From positions 248,001 through 312,000 of the forward strand of contig NZ_JAEIOT010000004.1 in assembly GCF_016342275.1 (NCBI RefSeq): DNA of 64,000 nucleotides. Direction: 5' to 3'. The position numbers and the translations under genes were made by a program. The notes under the pieces are model-generated. The model was not told the DNA's origin, searched no databases, and saw only the letters and a list, made by a program, of their open reading frames with translations. Positions 6,724-16,397 of the stretch are shown here, in pieces (within the stretch, counting starts at the first letter, position 1; every line of letters starts with the position of its first letter). The DNA comes from Corynebacterium marambiense (GTDB lineage Bacteria > Actinomycetota > Actinomycetes > Mycobacteriales > Mycobacteriaceae).

Positions 6724-9663
6724 CTACTTCTTCCGCAAGCCGGCTTTAACCACGCGCTTCGTCGTCTTTTTCACCGTTTTCTTCGCGGCCTTCTTGGTTG
6801 ACTTCTTCCGGGTCTTCTTCGCCGGGGACGGACTCGCTGCCTCCTTGGCACGCCGCTCGGACAGGAGTTCACATGCCCGGATGTCGGTCATCGTCTCCGG
6901 GGTATCCCCCTTCCGCAGCGACGCATTGGTTTCGCCATCCGTAACATAGGGGCCGAAACGACCGTCCTTCACCACCATCGGCTTGCCTGACACGTCGTTG
7001 TCGCCCAACGTCTTCAGCGGTGGCGCCGCCTGCGCGCGACCACGACGCTTCGGTTCCGCGTAGATCCGGCGTGCCTCGTCGAGGGTGACGGTGAAGATCT
7101 GCTCCTCACTAGCGAGCGAACGGGAGTCGTTTCCCTTCTTCAGATACGGGCCGTAACGGCCGTTCTGGGCGGTGATCAGCTCACCGTCGGAAGGATCCGT
7201 GCCGACCTCACGCGGCAGAGACAGCAGCCGCAGGGCGTCCTCCAGGGTGACCGTCGCCGGCTCCATGGAGGAGAACAAGGATGCGGTACCGGGTTTGAGG
7301 GTCTCCTCGATGATCTGATTGAGCCGCTTCTCCTTCTGGTTCGCCGCGGTCTTGGTCTCCCAGTTCTTCGCCCGCTTACCCTCGGCCGCCCGCTGGGCGT
7401 CCTCGGCGGCGCGCTCCTCGGCGACGACCTTCTCCGCGATCTCGAGAGCTCCCTCGCGCTCCGCGTCGGTGACCAGCTCGGTGACGTACGGACCGTAGCG
7501 GCCCTCCTTGGCGACCACGGTGCGACCATTCGCCGGATTCACACCCAGCTCCCGACCCCCCTGCGGGGTAGCGAAGAGTTTCTCCGCCGCCTCAAGGTTG
7601 AGTTCATCCGGGGTCATCGCATCCGGGAGGTTCGCGCGCTGGTGCTCCGGTGTGCCGTCCTCGGCGGTGCCGACCTGGCGTTCCAAGTACGGCCCGTATC
7701 GCCCGACGCGCACGAAGATGGCGCGCCCTTGATCATCGTCGAACAGGTGCAGCGAATTTACGCTACGGGCGTCGATCTGTTCCAAATTGTCGCCGACCAA
7801 GGCCTTCAGGCCACCGAGCCGGGCGACGGTCTCCGCCATCGCTTCGGAGGCCTCGGAGTTGCCGAAGTAGAAGCCGGTGAGCCAGTGCGTCCGGTCCTCG
7901 GTCCCGGCCGCGATCTCATCAAGCTCATCCTCCATGGAGGAGGTGAAGTCGTAGTCCACGAGTGAGGAGAACGACGCCTCGAGCAGTCCGACGACGGCGA
8001 AGGCGACCCAACTGGGTACGAGGGCACTGCCGCGCGGGTAGACATACCCGCGGTCCTGGATGGTCTTGATGATCGACGCGTACGTCGACGGACGCCCGAT
8101 ACCGAGATCCTCCATCTTCTTCACCAGCGACGCCTCGGTGTAGCGGGCGGGCGGGTTCGTGGAGTGCCCTTCGGCGGTGACATCGGAGATCGACAGGTCG
8201 TCGCCCTCGACCAGCCGGGGGAGCTGCTTCTCGGCGTTGTCCGCCATGTCACGTCCGTCCGCCTGCCGGGACACCTCGACGTAGGCCTTGAGGAAACCGG
8301 GGAACGTGATGGTGCGGCCGGTGGCGGCGAACTCACAGGCCGAGCCATCGTCGGCGGTACCGGCGATGGTCACCTTCATCGAGGTTCCCCGCGCGTCCGC
8401 CATCTGCGAGGCGACGGTGCGCTGCCAGATCAGTTCGTAGAGCTTGAACTCCTCGGCGTCCAGCTGACCGTGCAGCTGCCCCGGGGTGGCGAACGTTTCG
8501 CCTGCGGGGCGGATGGCCTCGTGCGCCTCCTGCGAGTTCTTGGCCTTGCGGGTGTACTGGCGCGGCGAATCAGAGACGTAGTCCCGGCCGTAGAGCTCGA
8601 CGGCCTGCGCGCGGGCGGCCTCGATGCCCGATGCGGACAGCGTGGTCGAGTCGGTACGCATGTAGGTGATGTGGCCGTTCTCGTACAGGCGCTGCGCGAT
8701 GCGCATAGTGCGGTCCGAAGTGTAGTGCAGCTTGCGGCCCGCCTCCTGCTGGAGGGTCGACGTCATGAACGGCGGGTAGGGACGGCGGGTGTAGGGCTTC
8801 TCCTCGACGTCGGCGACCGCCATCGCGGACTCGGCCAATCCGTCGGCGAGTTGCCGGGCACGGTCCTCATCGATGACGACGACGGAGTCGCTCTTCAGCG
8901 CGCCGCGGTCGTTGAAATCCCGTCCGGAAGCCACCCGGGATCCATCGACCCTGGTCAACCTCGCGGAGAACACCCGCGGGTTGGTGTGGTCGGCGTTCGG
9001 ATTGCCGGTGTCGAACTCCGCGGCGATGTCCCAGTAGTTCGCCGAGATGAACGCCATACGCTCACGCTCGCGCTCGACGATGACCCGGGTGGCAACCGAC
9101 TGCACACGCCCGGCGGACAGCCGCGGCATGACCTTCTTCCACAGCACGGGCGAGATCTCGTAGCCGTAGAGGCGGTCGAGAATGCGGCGGGTCTCCTGGG
9201 CATCGACGAGGTTGTCGTCCAGCTCGCGGGTGTTCTCCGCGGCAGCGAGGATGGCGGGCTTCGTGATCTCGTTGAACACCATACGGCGGACGGGCACCTT
9301 GGGCTTGAGCACCTCGAGGAGGTGCCAGGCGATGGCTTCACCCTCACGGTCGGGGTCTGTCGCGAGATAGAGCTCGTCGACCTCCTTGAGCTTGGCCCTG
9401 AGGTCCGCGACCTTCTTCTTCTTGTCCGTACTGACAACATAGAGCGGGGCAAAACCATGCTCGACGTCGACACCGAGACGCGCCCACGACTCTTTCTTGT
9501 ACTTCGCGGGCACATCGGCGGCACCGCGCGGGAGGTCACGGATGTGACCGACAGACGCCTCGACGATGTAGTCGTCACCCAGATAAGGCGCAATTTTCTT
9601 CGCCTTCGTCTGCGACTCGACAATGACCAGTCGTTTCGTACCTGACCGCTTAGCTGGTGCCAC
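6724..9663 (-). CDS. topA: DNA topoisomerase I (type IA)
   Basis: 979 residues; relaxes negative supercoils. The N-terminal TOPRIM domain has KRLVIVESQTKAKKI and the acidic DPDREGEAIAWHL. The active-site tyrosine is in GHITYMRTDSTTLS. The C-terminal half has no zinc fingers but repeats of the GRYGPYxx type (actinobacterial TopA C-terminal repeats), and ends in a Lys/Ala/Thr-rich basic tail thought to contact DNA. The GTG at 9663 was chosen because the protein then starts APAKRSGTKRL, matching family N-termini, with AGAGGGA upstream. The longer frame to 9789 adds non-homologous sequence. Confidence 0.95.
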   Translation of the reverse strand: MAPAKRSGTKRLVIVESQTKAKKIAPYLGDDYIVEASVGHIRDLPRGAADVPAKYKKESWARLGVDVEHGFAPLYVVSTDKKKKVADLRAKLKEVDELYLATDPDREGEAIAWHLLEVLKPKVPVRRMVFNEITKPAILAAAENTRELDDNLVDAQETRRILDRLYGYEISPVLWKKVMPRLSAGRVQSVATRVIVERERERMAFISANYWDIAAEFDTGNPNADHTNPRVFSARLTRVDGSRVASGRDFNDRGALKSDSVVVIDEDRARQLADGLAESAMAVADVEEKPYTRRPYPPFMTSTLQQEAGRKLHYTSDRTMRIAQRLYENGHITYMRTDSTTLSASGIEAARAQAVELYGRDYVSDSPRQYTRKAKNSQEAHEAIRPAGETFATPGQLHGQLDAEEFKLYELIWQRTVASQMADARGTSMKVTIAGTADDGSACEFAATGRTITFPGFLKAYVEVSRQADGRDMADNAEKQLPRLVEGDDLSISDVTAEGHSTNPPARYTEASLVKKMEDLGIGRPSTYASIIKTIQDRGYVYPRGSALVPSWVAFAVVGLLEASFSSLVDYDFTSSMEDELDEIAAGTEDRTHWLTGFYFGNSEASEAMAETVARLGGLKALVGDNLEQIDARSVNSLHLFDDDQGRAIFVRVGRYGPYLERQVGTAEDGTPEHQRANLPDAMTPDELNLEAAEKLFATPQGGRELGVNPANGRTVVAKEGRYGPYVTELVTDAEREGALEIAEKVVAEERAAEDAQRAAEGKRAKNWETKTAANQKEKRLNQIIEETLKPGTASLFSSMEPATVTLEDALRLLSLPREVGTDPSDGELITAQNGRYGPYLKKGNDSRSLASEEQIFTVTLDEARRIYAEPKRRGRAQAAPPLKTLGDNDVSGKPMVVKDGRFGPYVTDGETNASLRKGDTPETMTDIRACELLSERRAKEAASPSPAKKTRKKSTKKAAKKTVKKTTKRVVKAGLRKK

Positions 9664-10002
9664 TTGGGTTACGTCCCTCTCGCACAGTGGGTGTTCTTCA
9701 TCTCCGACTACCGTACACAGTTGTATATGTCTCCACTGCACAGCACCGCCCGGGCCCGTTCCCGCGCGGGTGTGCCCGGGGTTGAGCATTACTGCCGTAT
9801 ACGACCGATTTCCCGAGGTGGATCGCAGACAGAGGGGTCACCCCCACCGGGGTTGGCTCGTTCCACCGCACCATCCCCAGCCCCCGGGTGATCCACACAC
9901 CCCGGAACAGTGCACGGTGGCATCCATCCGGCATACCGTGTCGCCCGCCGCGAGATCCGACGAGGCAGAATCCGCACCGTGCGACGGACCCCGGGGACAG
10001 CG
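9664..10002. other. Intergenic region upstream of topA
   Basis: About 340 bases without a convincing gene in either strand; the short frames here lack ribosome sites. It should contain the topA promoter. I could not single out a -10 element with confidence. Confidence 0.5.
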
Positions 10003-10040
10003 AAAACCCGGCTTCACCGCATTACAGCGGAAAAGCCGGG
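10003..10040 (-). terminator. Terminator of the cold-shock gene
   Basis: CCCGGCTT pairs with AAGCCGGG around an 18-base loop and is followed on the minus strand by TTTTCG. It lies ~25 bases after the csp stop codon. Confidence 0.75.
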
Positions 10041-10062
10041 CGATCGTATCAGGTGGTGAGAC

Positions 10063-10266
10063 CTAGATGGCGTGGACCTGCTGGGCCTGCGGGCCCTTGG
10101 CGCCTTCACCGATCTCGAACTCGACCTGCTGGTTCTCCTCGAGGGTACGGAAACCGTTGCCCTGGATCTCGGAGTAGTGAACGAAGACATCATCGGATCC
10201 ATCGGCCGGGGCAATGAAACCAAAGCCCTTTTCAGCGTTGAACCACTTCACAGTTCCCTGTGCCAT
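10063..10266 (-). CDS. cspA: Cold-shock domain protein
   Basis: 67 residues, the normal CspA length. It has RNP1 (KGFGFIA) and RNP2 (VFVHYSEI) on a five-strand OB fold that binds single-stranded RNA/DNA as an RNA chaperone. The start is the ATG of [17 protein letters not shown] long frame continuing upstream of it is untranslated leader. About 275 bases separate it from the divergent helicase gene. A long U/A-rich leader with AAAAAGG just upstream of the start is typical of csp mRNAs, whose structure often gives temperature control. Confidence 0.95.
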   Translation of the reverse strand: MAQGTVKWFNAEKGFGFIAPADGSDDVFVHYSEIQGNGFRTLEENQQVEFEIGEGAKGPQAQQVHAI

Positions 10267-10541
10267 ACTTTTAACCTTTTTCTTAACTTTAGGATGCGGT
10301 TGAACTTCACCTGACGAAGAACACCGGGCCGTCACGGAAACCTCCTGACAGGCTTGCAACAAGTTTCGGAGAAACTTATGGCCATAACCTGGGTTCCGTG
10401 ACATTATCCTCTGCGTGTACCGAAGTACTCCGCATGAAAATCTGCGACCGAGTACCAGTGTGTCACGTTTGAGCGCTGAGCGATAGTCTGAATCGCGAAT
10501 TACTTTATCTCCGCAGGTCAGAAGCAGGAAAAAGGAGTGCG

Positions 10542-12920
10542 ATGTCGACTTCCGCGTCATTCGGCGACGAAATCGCGGCGATTCTGGCCACTCGGCTACC
10601 CGAATCGACGTGCACGTCCACCACCACTTCAGCGCCCCGTGCTGCCCGATACGGTGCCTGGCCTGACTGGGTGCATCCACCACTGCGGCAACACCTGTCG
10701 GAGGAGAACGACCTCCGGCAGCTGTTCATCCACCAGGAACGGTGCGCCCGAATCGCCTGGGAAGGTGGACACGTCGTCGTCTCCACCGGCACCTCATCGG
10801 GAAAGTCCCTCGGCTATCTCCTCCCGGTGTTGTCCGATCTCGCCGCCGACGATCAGACCTGCGTCCTCTACATCACGCCCACCAAGGCCCTCGGAAGCGA
10901 CCAGCTCGCTACCGTGAGCCGGTTGACCCGCGCCGTCGAGGGACTCGGGTCGGTTCACCCGGCGCCTTATGACGGGGACACCCCGACCGAGGTACGACAC
11001 CACATCAGGGACACGAGCCGGATGGTGTTCACCAACCCGGACATGTGCCACGCCTCGATCTTGGCGAATCACGCCCGTTGGGCACGCGTATTGCGGAACC
11101 TGAGGTACGTGGTCATCGACGAGTGCCACTCCTACCGGGGCATCTTCGGGGCGAACGTCGCCCTGGTCCTCCGCCGACTGCGCAGGATCTGCGCCAGATA
11201 CGGCAGTTCGCCGGTGTTCATCCTCGCGTCCGCGACCATCGCGGATCCCGCCGGTCACGCCAGTCGGCTGACCGGGCTCCCCGTCGAGGCCGTCACCGAC
11301 GACGGCGCCCCGACCGGCGAACGGACGGTGGTGCTCTGGGAACCGGGTTTCATCGATCCCCCGGAGAACGCACCGACAACCCCGGTACGCCGGGCCGCAT
11401 CCACGGAAGCCGCGCTCATCATGGCCCGCGTCGTCGCAGCAGGAGCGCGGACACTCACGTTCGTCCGCTCCCGTCGAGGTGCGGAGGCCGTGGCACTGCG
11501 GTGCGCCGAGGAGTTGTCGCGGATGGGCCGCAGTGATCTGGCCCAGCGCATCGCGGCCTACCGGGCCGGGTACCTGGCCGCCGACCGCCGACGTCTGGAG
11601 CAGCAGCTGGACGACGGGACCCTGGTGGGGGTCGCCTCCACAAATGCCCTGGAACTGGGGATCGACGTCGGGGGTCTCGATGCGGTGGTCACCGCCGGTT
11701 TCCCCGGAACGGTAACGTCGTTCTGGCAGCAGGCGGGGCGCGCCGGCCGACGCGGTCAGGGTTCGATCGTGGTGCTCGTCGCCCGGGACGACCCCATGGA
11801 CACCTATCTGGTACATCATCCGGAGGCACTCCTCGGTTCACCCATCGAGCGCAGCATCTTCGACCCGACGAACCCCTATGTCCTCCGGGGGCACCTGTAC
11901 TGCGCGGCAGTGGAGTTTCCCCTCACCGACGGGGATCTCGCTCTCTTCGGCCCACGAGACGACATCCACGGCATACTCACTGAGCTGGCCGACACCGGTT
12001 TGTTGCGGAAACGATCCCGGGGCTGGTTCGCCGTGGACCGACACATCGATGACCGGCCGGACCTGCCACGACCACACACGGCACACGGATCGGTGTCACT
12101 CCGGGGTGGCGCCGGCGGGGACATCACCATCGTCGATTCCGGGGACGGCAGGCTGCTGGGCACGATCGACGCCGTGCGCGCGGTCTCCCAGGTGCACCCC
12201 GGCGCGGTGTACCTCCACCAGGGCGAGTCATTTGTGGTCGACGACCTGCTCCTGGACGATCACCTCGCCCTCGCCCACGCGGAGATCCCCGACTACACCA
12301 CCTTCGCCCGGAGCACGACGACCATCCAGATCATCGAGGATCCGGGCGACGGGGAACTGCGGAACCCATCCCCTGGACTGTGGGTCGCGAACGTCGGTGT
12401 CGAGGTGACCGAGCAGGTGACCGGATACGTCATGCGGATGGCCGACGGGACAGTACTGGATCAGGTTCCCCTGGACTTCCCTCCGCAGCAGCTACGGACC
12501 CGGGCGGTGGCGTACACGATCGATCCGAACGCGTTGGCAGCTATGGGTATAACGGCCGCTGACTTGCCCGGGACGCTACATGCCGCCGAACACGCGGCGA
12601 TCGGCATGCTCCCGCTGATCGCCACCTGCGACCGGTGGGACATCGGGGGCGTGTCCACGGCGCTGCACACCGACACCGGGCTTCCCACGGTGTTCGTCTA
12701 TGACGGGCATCCGGGAGGGGCCGGGTTCGCCGACTGTGGTTTCGCCCGTTTCAGAGAGTGGATCACCGCCACGTTCGAGGCGATCCGTGCGTGCTCCTGC
12801 ACGGACGGTTGCCCCTCCTGCGTACAGTCCCCGAAGTGCGGAAACGGCAACTCACCCCTGGACAAGCACGGTGCGCTCACGCTTCTCGGTGCGATGGTGA
12901 CGATGCTCGCCGATACCTGA
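10542..12920 (+). CDS. DEAH-box helicase, Hrq1/MrfA (DUF1998) family
   Basis: 792 residues. Superfamily 2 helicase: Walker [10 protein letters not shown] (residues ~81-89), DECH box in [11 protein letters not shown], motif III ILASATI, and motif [14 protein letters not shown]. The C-terminal DUF1998 part carries the four-Cys cluster [19 protein letters not shown] characteristic of Hrq1 and Bacillus MrfA, which act in repair of interstrand crosslinks such as mitomycin damage. The ATG is preceded by AAAAAGGAGTGCG, a strong ribosome site. Ortholog by position of mycobacterial Rv3649. Confidence 0.9.
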   Translation: MSTSASFGDEIAAILATRLPESTCTSTTTSAPRAARYGAWPDWVHPPLRQHLSEENDLRQLFIHQERCARIAWEGGHVVVSTGTSSGKSLGYLLPVLSDLAADDQTCVLYITPTKALGSDQLATVSRLTRAVEGLGSVHPAPYDGDTPTEVRHHIRDTSRMVFTNPDMCHASILANHARWARVLRNLRYVVIDECHSYRGIFGANVALVLRRLRRICARYGSSPVFILASATIADPAGHASRLTGLPVEAVTDDGAPTGERTVVLWEPGFIDPPENAPTTPVRRAASTEAALIMARVVAAGARTLTFVRSRRGAEAVALRCAEELSRMGRSDLAQRIAAYRAGYLAADRRRLEQQLDDGTLVGVASTNALELGIDVGGLDAVVTAGFPGTVTSFWQQAGRAGRRGQGSIVVLVARDDPMDTYLVHHPEALLGSPIERSIFDPTNPYVLRGHLYCAAVEFPLTDGDLALFGPRDDIHGILTELADTGLLRKRSRGWFAVDRHIDDRPDLPRPHTAHGSVSLRGGAGGDITIVDSGDGRLLGTIDAVRAVSQVHPGAVYLHQGESFVVDDLLLDDHLALAHAEIPDYTTFARSTTTIQIIEDPGDGELRNPSPGLWVANVGVEVTEQVTGYVMRMADGTVLDQVPLDFPPQQLRTRAVAYTIDPNALAAMGITAADLPGTLHAAEHAAIGMLPLIATCDRWDIGGVSTALHTDTGLPTVFVYDGHPGGAGFADCGFARFREWITATFEAIRACSCTDGCPSCVQSPKCGNGNSPLDKHGALTLLGAMVTMLADT

Positions 12921-12922
12921 TC

Positions 12923-13240
12923 TCACAGGGGGCCGGCCCGAGCCCTGGCGATGGCGTCGCCGACCGCGACGTCCACGATGACGTCCGCGCCGGCGATCCG
13001 GCAGTTCCGGAGCTCTCCCCCGACGTTCCGGGCCACCGTCCGGGAAGCCACGGGGCAGGCGTCATCCCCGAACCACAACGCGGTGGCCGCGGCGACGGCC
13101 GCCAGATCGGCGGAGACCTGCGCCCGATGCCGGTCCAGGACATCACCCGTGACGTCGAACACGATGAGGGTGAGCGCCACGAGCGCAGCAGCGACGCTCG
13201 CCGCGATGAGGGTGGTCGAGCCTCTTTCACCGGGGTTCAC
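12923..13240 (-). CDS. Tad-locus pseudopilin-like protein (Rv3654c-type)
   Basis: 105 residues; last gene of the Tad operon. The N-terminus ERGSTTLIAASVAAALVALTL resembles a TadE/G-type class III signal (Gly-Ser before a hydrophobic helix). The conserved Glu of pilins is not obvious, and Leu-Ile takes its place. One membrane helix is followed by an extracytoplasmic tail with two Cys (DDACPVAS, LRNCRIAG). Overlaps the TadE gene by 14 bases. Confidence 0.75.
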   Translation of the reverse strand: MNPGERGSTTLIAASVAAALVALTLIVFDVTGDVLDRHRAQVSADLAAVAAATALWFGDDACPVASRTVARNVGGELRNCRIAGADVIVDVAVGDAIARARAGPL

Positions 13241-13559
13241 CGGGATACTCCACGGGATAGAACGCCCGAGCCGTCACCGCCCCGAGCGGGGCGGGAACAG
13301 TGACAGCGGCAGTCACGATCCCCGCGTTTTCGGTGACGGTGACCCGCACTTCGGGGCCGGGTGTGAGCTCCCGCCCGATGGCGTGCCCACGGGCAGCGGC
13401 TCCCGCCAGATCGATCGCCGCGACGTGCGCTGCAAGCGTCACCACGCCAGCCACGATGAGAGCGCACAGCACGATCAGCGCGGAGATGGAGATCGCCGCT
13501 TCAATCGTGACCGATCCTCGATCATCCCCGGGGGCCGTCGGTATCCGTGGTGGTTTCAT
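13227..13559 (-). CDS. TadE-like minor pilin
   Basis: 110 residues. DRGSVTIEAAISISALIVL is a TadE-type N-terminus: short basic lead, cleavage site after Gly/Ser, Glu five residues into the hydrophobic helix. The rest is a small extracytoplasmic beta-rich domain. It overlaps its neighbours on both sides by 4-14 bases. Expected role: minor pilin priming or stabilising the Flp pilus. Confidence 0.8.
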   Translation of the reverse strand: MKPPRIPTAPGDDRGSVTIEAAISISALIVLCALIVAGVVTLAAHVAAIDLAGAAARGHAIGRELTPGPEVRVTVTENAGIVTAAVTVPAPLGAVTARAFYPVEYPGEPR

Positions 13560-13834
13560 GCGCTGGGACCGCTGGTGAGTGCATCGACGATGATCCCACG
13601 GATCGCGTCGACGACATCACTGCCGGTGATCACGGTGTAGAGCACCGCGGCGAGGGCCGCAGCTGCGATGCTGCCCATGGCGTATTCGATGGTGCTCATG
13701 CCCAGTTCATCGGCCAGGATGCCGGCTACCGTCGGGTCTCCTGCGATCCCGACAGGACCGGTGTCGTCCGACTGCCTGCGATCAGTGGGCTGCGATTCAC
13801 CGGACTGGTTGGTGGGGCTGGGGGTGGTGTTCAT
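13556..13834 (-). CDS. Flp-type major pilin (DUF4244)
   Basis: 92 residues. DELGMSTIEYAMGSIAAAALAAVLYTV has the prepilin peptidase signature Gly|Met-Ser-Thr-Ile-Glu-Tyr, with Glu at +5 and Tyr at +6 as in Flp pilins. An unusually long hydrophilic leader (~45 residues) precedes the cleavage site, a trait of the actinobacterial DUF4244 group. The mature part would be ~45 residues. GAGGAAG lies just before the ATG. This is the likely structural pilus subunit; the matching prepilin peptidase is not in this window. Confidence 0.82.
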   Translation of the reverse strand: MNTTPSPTNQSGESQPTDRRQSDDTGPVGIAGDPTVAGILADELGMSTIEYAMGSIAAAALAAVLYTVITGSDVVDAIRGIIVDALTSGPSA

Positions 13835-13876
13835 GGTTCTTCCTCATTTCTGTGTTCGTGGTGGGGTGATCGTGGG

Positions 13877-14455
13877 TCATCCGAGCAGCGGGGTCCCGAG
13901 GCTCAGCACCATCGGCGCCAGTCCAAGGAGGATGAACGCCGGCAGGAAGCAGAGCGTTAACGGCAGGGCGATGAGTACGCCGGCCCGTTCGGCGGCTCCC
14001 ACCGCCTGATCCGTGGCCTCCGCACGCAGCCGGGCGGCCATGCGTTCACAACCTGTGGCGATGCCTGCGCCGGAGTCCCCGCTGTGCCGGGCCGCGCGGG
14101 CGAGCTCGTCGAGACCGCGGAGCTGCGCAAGGACCTGCCAGACATCGGTGACCGGCGCACCGACCGCGAGCAGCGCACCGGCTCTGCGCCAGTCGTCTGC
14201 GGTCGTCGACCCCGCCGCTTCCGCGACGGCGGCGATGGCGATCCTGGTGGAAAGCCCCGCTGTGGTGCATGCGGCGAACAGTTCGATGTCCGCGGCGATA
14301 TTGAGCGGGGATGCGTCAACGGGACGGTCGCGCGGTTGCTTCGGGCCGTGCCCTGTCCCGGGGTGGAGACGCTGGACCGGGTCCGGACCGGAGCAGAGCG
14401 CCGCGGCGGCAAGGAGAAGGAGCGTCACGGCCGCCCAGATCATCGGGGGCATCAT
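13877..14455 (-). CDS. tadC: TadC-like type II secretion F membrane protein
   Basis: 192 residues; T2SF-domain inner-membrane platform subunit. Predicted N-terminal helix (MIWAAVTLLLLAAAALC), cytoplasmic helical T2SF domain with the RAxRHSGDSGAGIA pattern, and two C-terminal helices (VLIALPLTLCFLPAFILLGLAP). Start overlaps the tadB stop by four bases, so translation is probably coupled. Confidence 0.85.
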   Translation of the reverse strand: MMPPMIWAAVTLLLLAAAALCSGPDPVQRLHPGTGHGPKQPRDRPVDASPLNIAADIELFAACTTAGLSTRIAIAAVAEAAGSTTADDWRRAGALLAVGAPVTDVWQVLAQLRGLDELARAARHSGDSGAGIATGCERMAARLRAEATDQAVGAAERAGVLIALPLTLCFLPAFILLGLAPMVLSLGTPLLG

Positions 14456-15243
14456 GCCGCGTCTCCTGCCGCGCGGAGCACGATGATCCTCGAGATGACG
14501 AGTCCCGCGCAGGTCAGCAGGACACCTCCGAGCAACAGCAGTCCCCCGACACCGCCTCCGGTGAGGACGGCGAGTGGTTCCGCGCCCAACAGGGCTCCCA
14601 TCAGCATCCCGACCGGAGGTAGAAGCGTGAGGATGACGGCACTCGCCTGGGGCCCCTGGAGGGCGGCCCGGGTGCGATTACGGTGTCGGATCCGCGCATC
14701 AATCCGCCGCTGAGCCTGCTCGAGAACCGTCGCCAGCGGAATACCGTGCCGTTCCGACAGGTGCCATAGTCTGCCCATCGCTGCGAGGTCGGGTAGGCCG
14801 TGCGCCTCCGCGAGGATCAGCGCCGCGCCGGGGCCGTCCGCCGCGCGGCGGGCGGCAGTCTGCAGTGTGTCGATGACGCTCACGGGGGTGGCGGCGTTCT
14901 CCCGCTGGCTGGCGACGGCTGACTGTACGGCGCCCGCCATGCTTGCTCCCGCGTGAAGATCGGCGACGATGCGGCCGAGGATGTCCGCCGTGGCATCTGC
15001 GACACATGCGGCGTGGCGGTGCCGTCGGGCGTCGCGGATCCACCATGCGCACGTTCCGGCCACGGCGACCCCGGAGAGGAGGACGGTCGGGGGAACGAGG
15101 AACACCAGGGGAATTCCGGTCAGCGGGAACACGATCCGGGGAAGGCGCCGGTTCGGCCGCCCCGGCACCGCTGGGTGAATCCGGGACCCCGGTGCCGGAG
15201 GCCCGAGCAGACAGGCCGCGGCGAGGAGGATAAGCGGGATCAT
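14452..15243 (-). CDS. tadB: TadB-like type II secretion F membrane protein
   Basis: 263 residues. Two N-terminal helices (MIPLILLAAACLLG; GIPLVFLVPPTVLLSGVAVAG), a central cytoplasmic T2SF domain (AGASMAGAVQSAVASQ, WHLSERHGIPLATVLEQ), and two C-terminal helices. Pairs with TadC as the platform moved by the TadA ATPase. Coupled by four-base overlaps to both neighbours. Confidence 0.85.
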   Translation of the reverse strand: MIPLILLAAACLLGPPAPGSRIHPAVPGRPNRRLPRIVFPLTGIPLVFLVPPTVLLSGVAVAGTCAWWIRDARRHRHAACVADATADILGRIVADLHAGASMAGAVQSAVASQRENAATPVSVIDTLQTAARRAADGPGAALILAEAHGLPDLAAMGRLWHLSERHGIPLATVLEQAQRRIDARIRHRNRTRAALQGPQASAVILTLLPPVGMLMGALLGAEPLAVLTGGGVGGLLLLGGVLLTCAGLVISRIIVLRAAGDAA

Positions 15244-16397
15244 TCGTCGAGCACCTCCGTCAGTGCCCCGAAGCCGCCGAGCTTCCCCGCCCCGGAGTCC
15301 CAGACGGGCACGACCGTCACCGGGTTCCCCTCCAGGAGGCCGATCTGGTGGATGCGCCGTCCGCCGTCCGAAGATCGACGCATGGACACCACCACCCGGA
15401 TCGCGGCGGCGACTTGGGAGTGCAGCGCCGTGCGGTGCAGCCCGCCGAGGGCACCGAGGGCCTCCAGCCGGGCGGGGACCTCCGACAGGCTGTTCGCGTG
15501 CACCGTGCCTGCACCGCCGTCGTGACCTGTGTTCAGCGCCGTCAGGAGATCGACGACCTCGGCACCACGGATCTCCCCGACGACGATCCGGTCGGGACGC
15601 ATCCGGAGCGCCTGCCGGAGCAGATCTGACATGGTGATCTCACCGGCCCCCTCGGCATTGGCCCGACGAGCGACGAGAGTGACCACGTGCGGGTGTGCCG
15701 GATGTAGTTCAGCCGTGTCCTCGATGCACACGATGCGCTCCCGGTGGGAGATCTCGGCGAGCAGCGCGGCCAACAAGGTGGTTTTCCCGGAACCCGTGCC
15801 ACCGACCACCAGCAGTGACCGGCGCGAGCGGATGATGTGCCGCAGGAGGTCGGTGATCTCCTGTGGCATCGTTCCGCGTGCAGCGAGTGCATCGAGTCCC
15901 AGCGTCGCCTGCCGTAGCACCCGGAGACTGATGCAGGTGCCATTCTCCGCCGGCGGCGACAGCAGGGCGTGAACCCGGACCACGGTGCCATCGGCGCGAC
16001 ACATCCGTCCGTCGACAAACGGGTGCGCGTCATCGAGGCGCCCGCCACAGAGCGCGGCGAGCCGTGTCGCGAGGCGCCGGACATCGCCGTCGGAGGCGAA
16101 GGCGGCGGCGTCGGCCCGGTGCAGCCCGTCCCCCGTGTCAAACCAGACGGCATCCGGGCCGTTGACGACGACATCGGTGACGCCGTCAAGGGCCAGGAGG
16201 TGCTCGAGCGGCCCGGCCCCCGTGGACTCATGCCGCAGTTGCCGGAGCACCTCGAGTACCTGGACGTCACTGATGACACCGGCCTCCTGCCGGATGATCC
16301 GGGCCGTGTCGGACTCGACTGGCCCGGCGATCGTGTATTCCGGAATCTCCGCCAATCGGCGCCGGACCCGCTCAACGAGATCGTCCCGGCCAGTCAC
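15240..16397 (-). CDS. tadA: TadA/CpaF secretion ATPase
   Basis: 385 residues; hexameric PilT/VirB11-class ATPase powering pilus assembly. N-terminal helical domain, then Walker A VVGGTGSGKTTLLAAL, Asp box-like CIEDTAEL, Walker B RIVVGEIRGAEVVDLL, and His box TGHDGGAGTVHANS. GTG start, overlapping the preceding gene stop by four bases. All catalytic elements are present, so the motor should be functional. Confidence 0.93.
   Translation of the reverse strand: MTGRDDLVERVRRRLAEIPEYTIAGPVESDTARIIRQEAGVISDVQVLEVLRQLRHESTGAGPLEHLLALDGVTDVVVNGPDAVWFDTGDGLHRADAAAFASDGDVRRLATRLAALCGGRLDDAHPFVDGRMCRADGTVVRVHALLSPPAENGTCISLRVLRQATLGLDALAARGTMPQEITDLLRHIIRSRRSLLVVGGTGSGKTTLLAALLAEISHRERIVCIEDTAELHPAHPHVVTLVARRANAEGAGEITMSDLLRQALRMRPDRIVVGEIRGAEVVDLLTALNTGHDGGAGTVHANSLSEVPARLEALGALGGLHRTALHSQVAAAIRVVVSMRRSSDGGRRIHQIGLLEGNPVTVVPVWDSGAGKLGGFGALTEVLDE

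Noticed and set aside
8164..9645. 493-codon plus-strand frame opposite topA
   Set aside because: Topoisomerase motifs on the other strand are unambiguous. This frame is an antisense shadow with biased composition.
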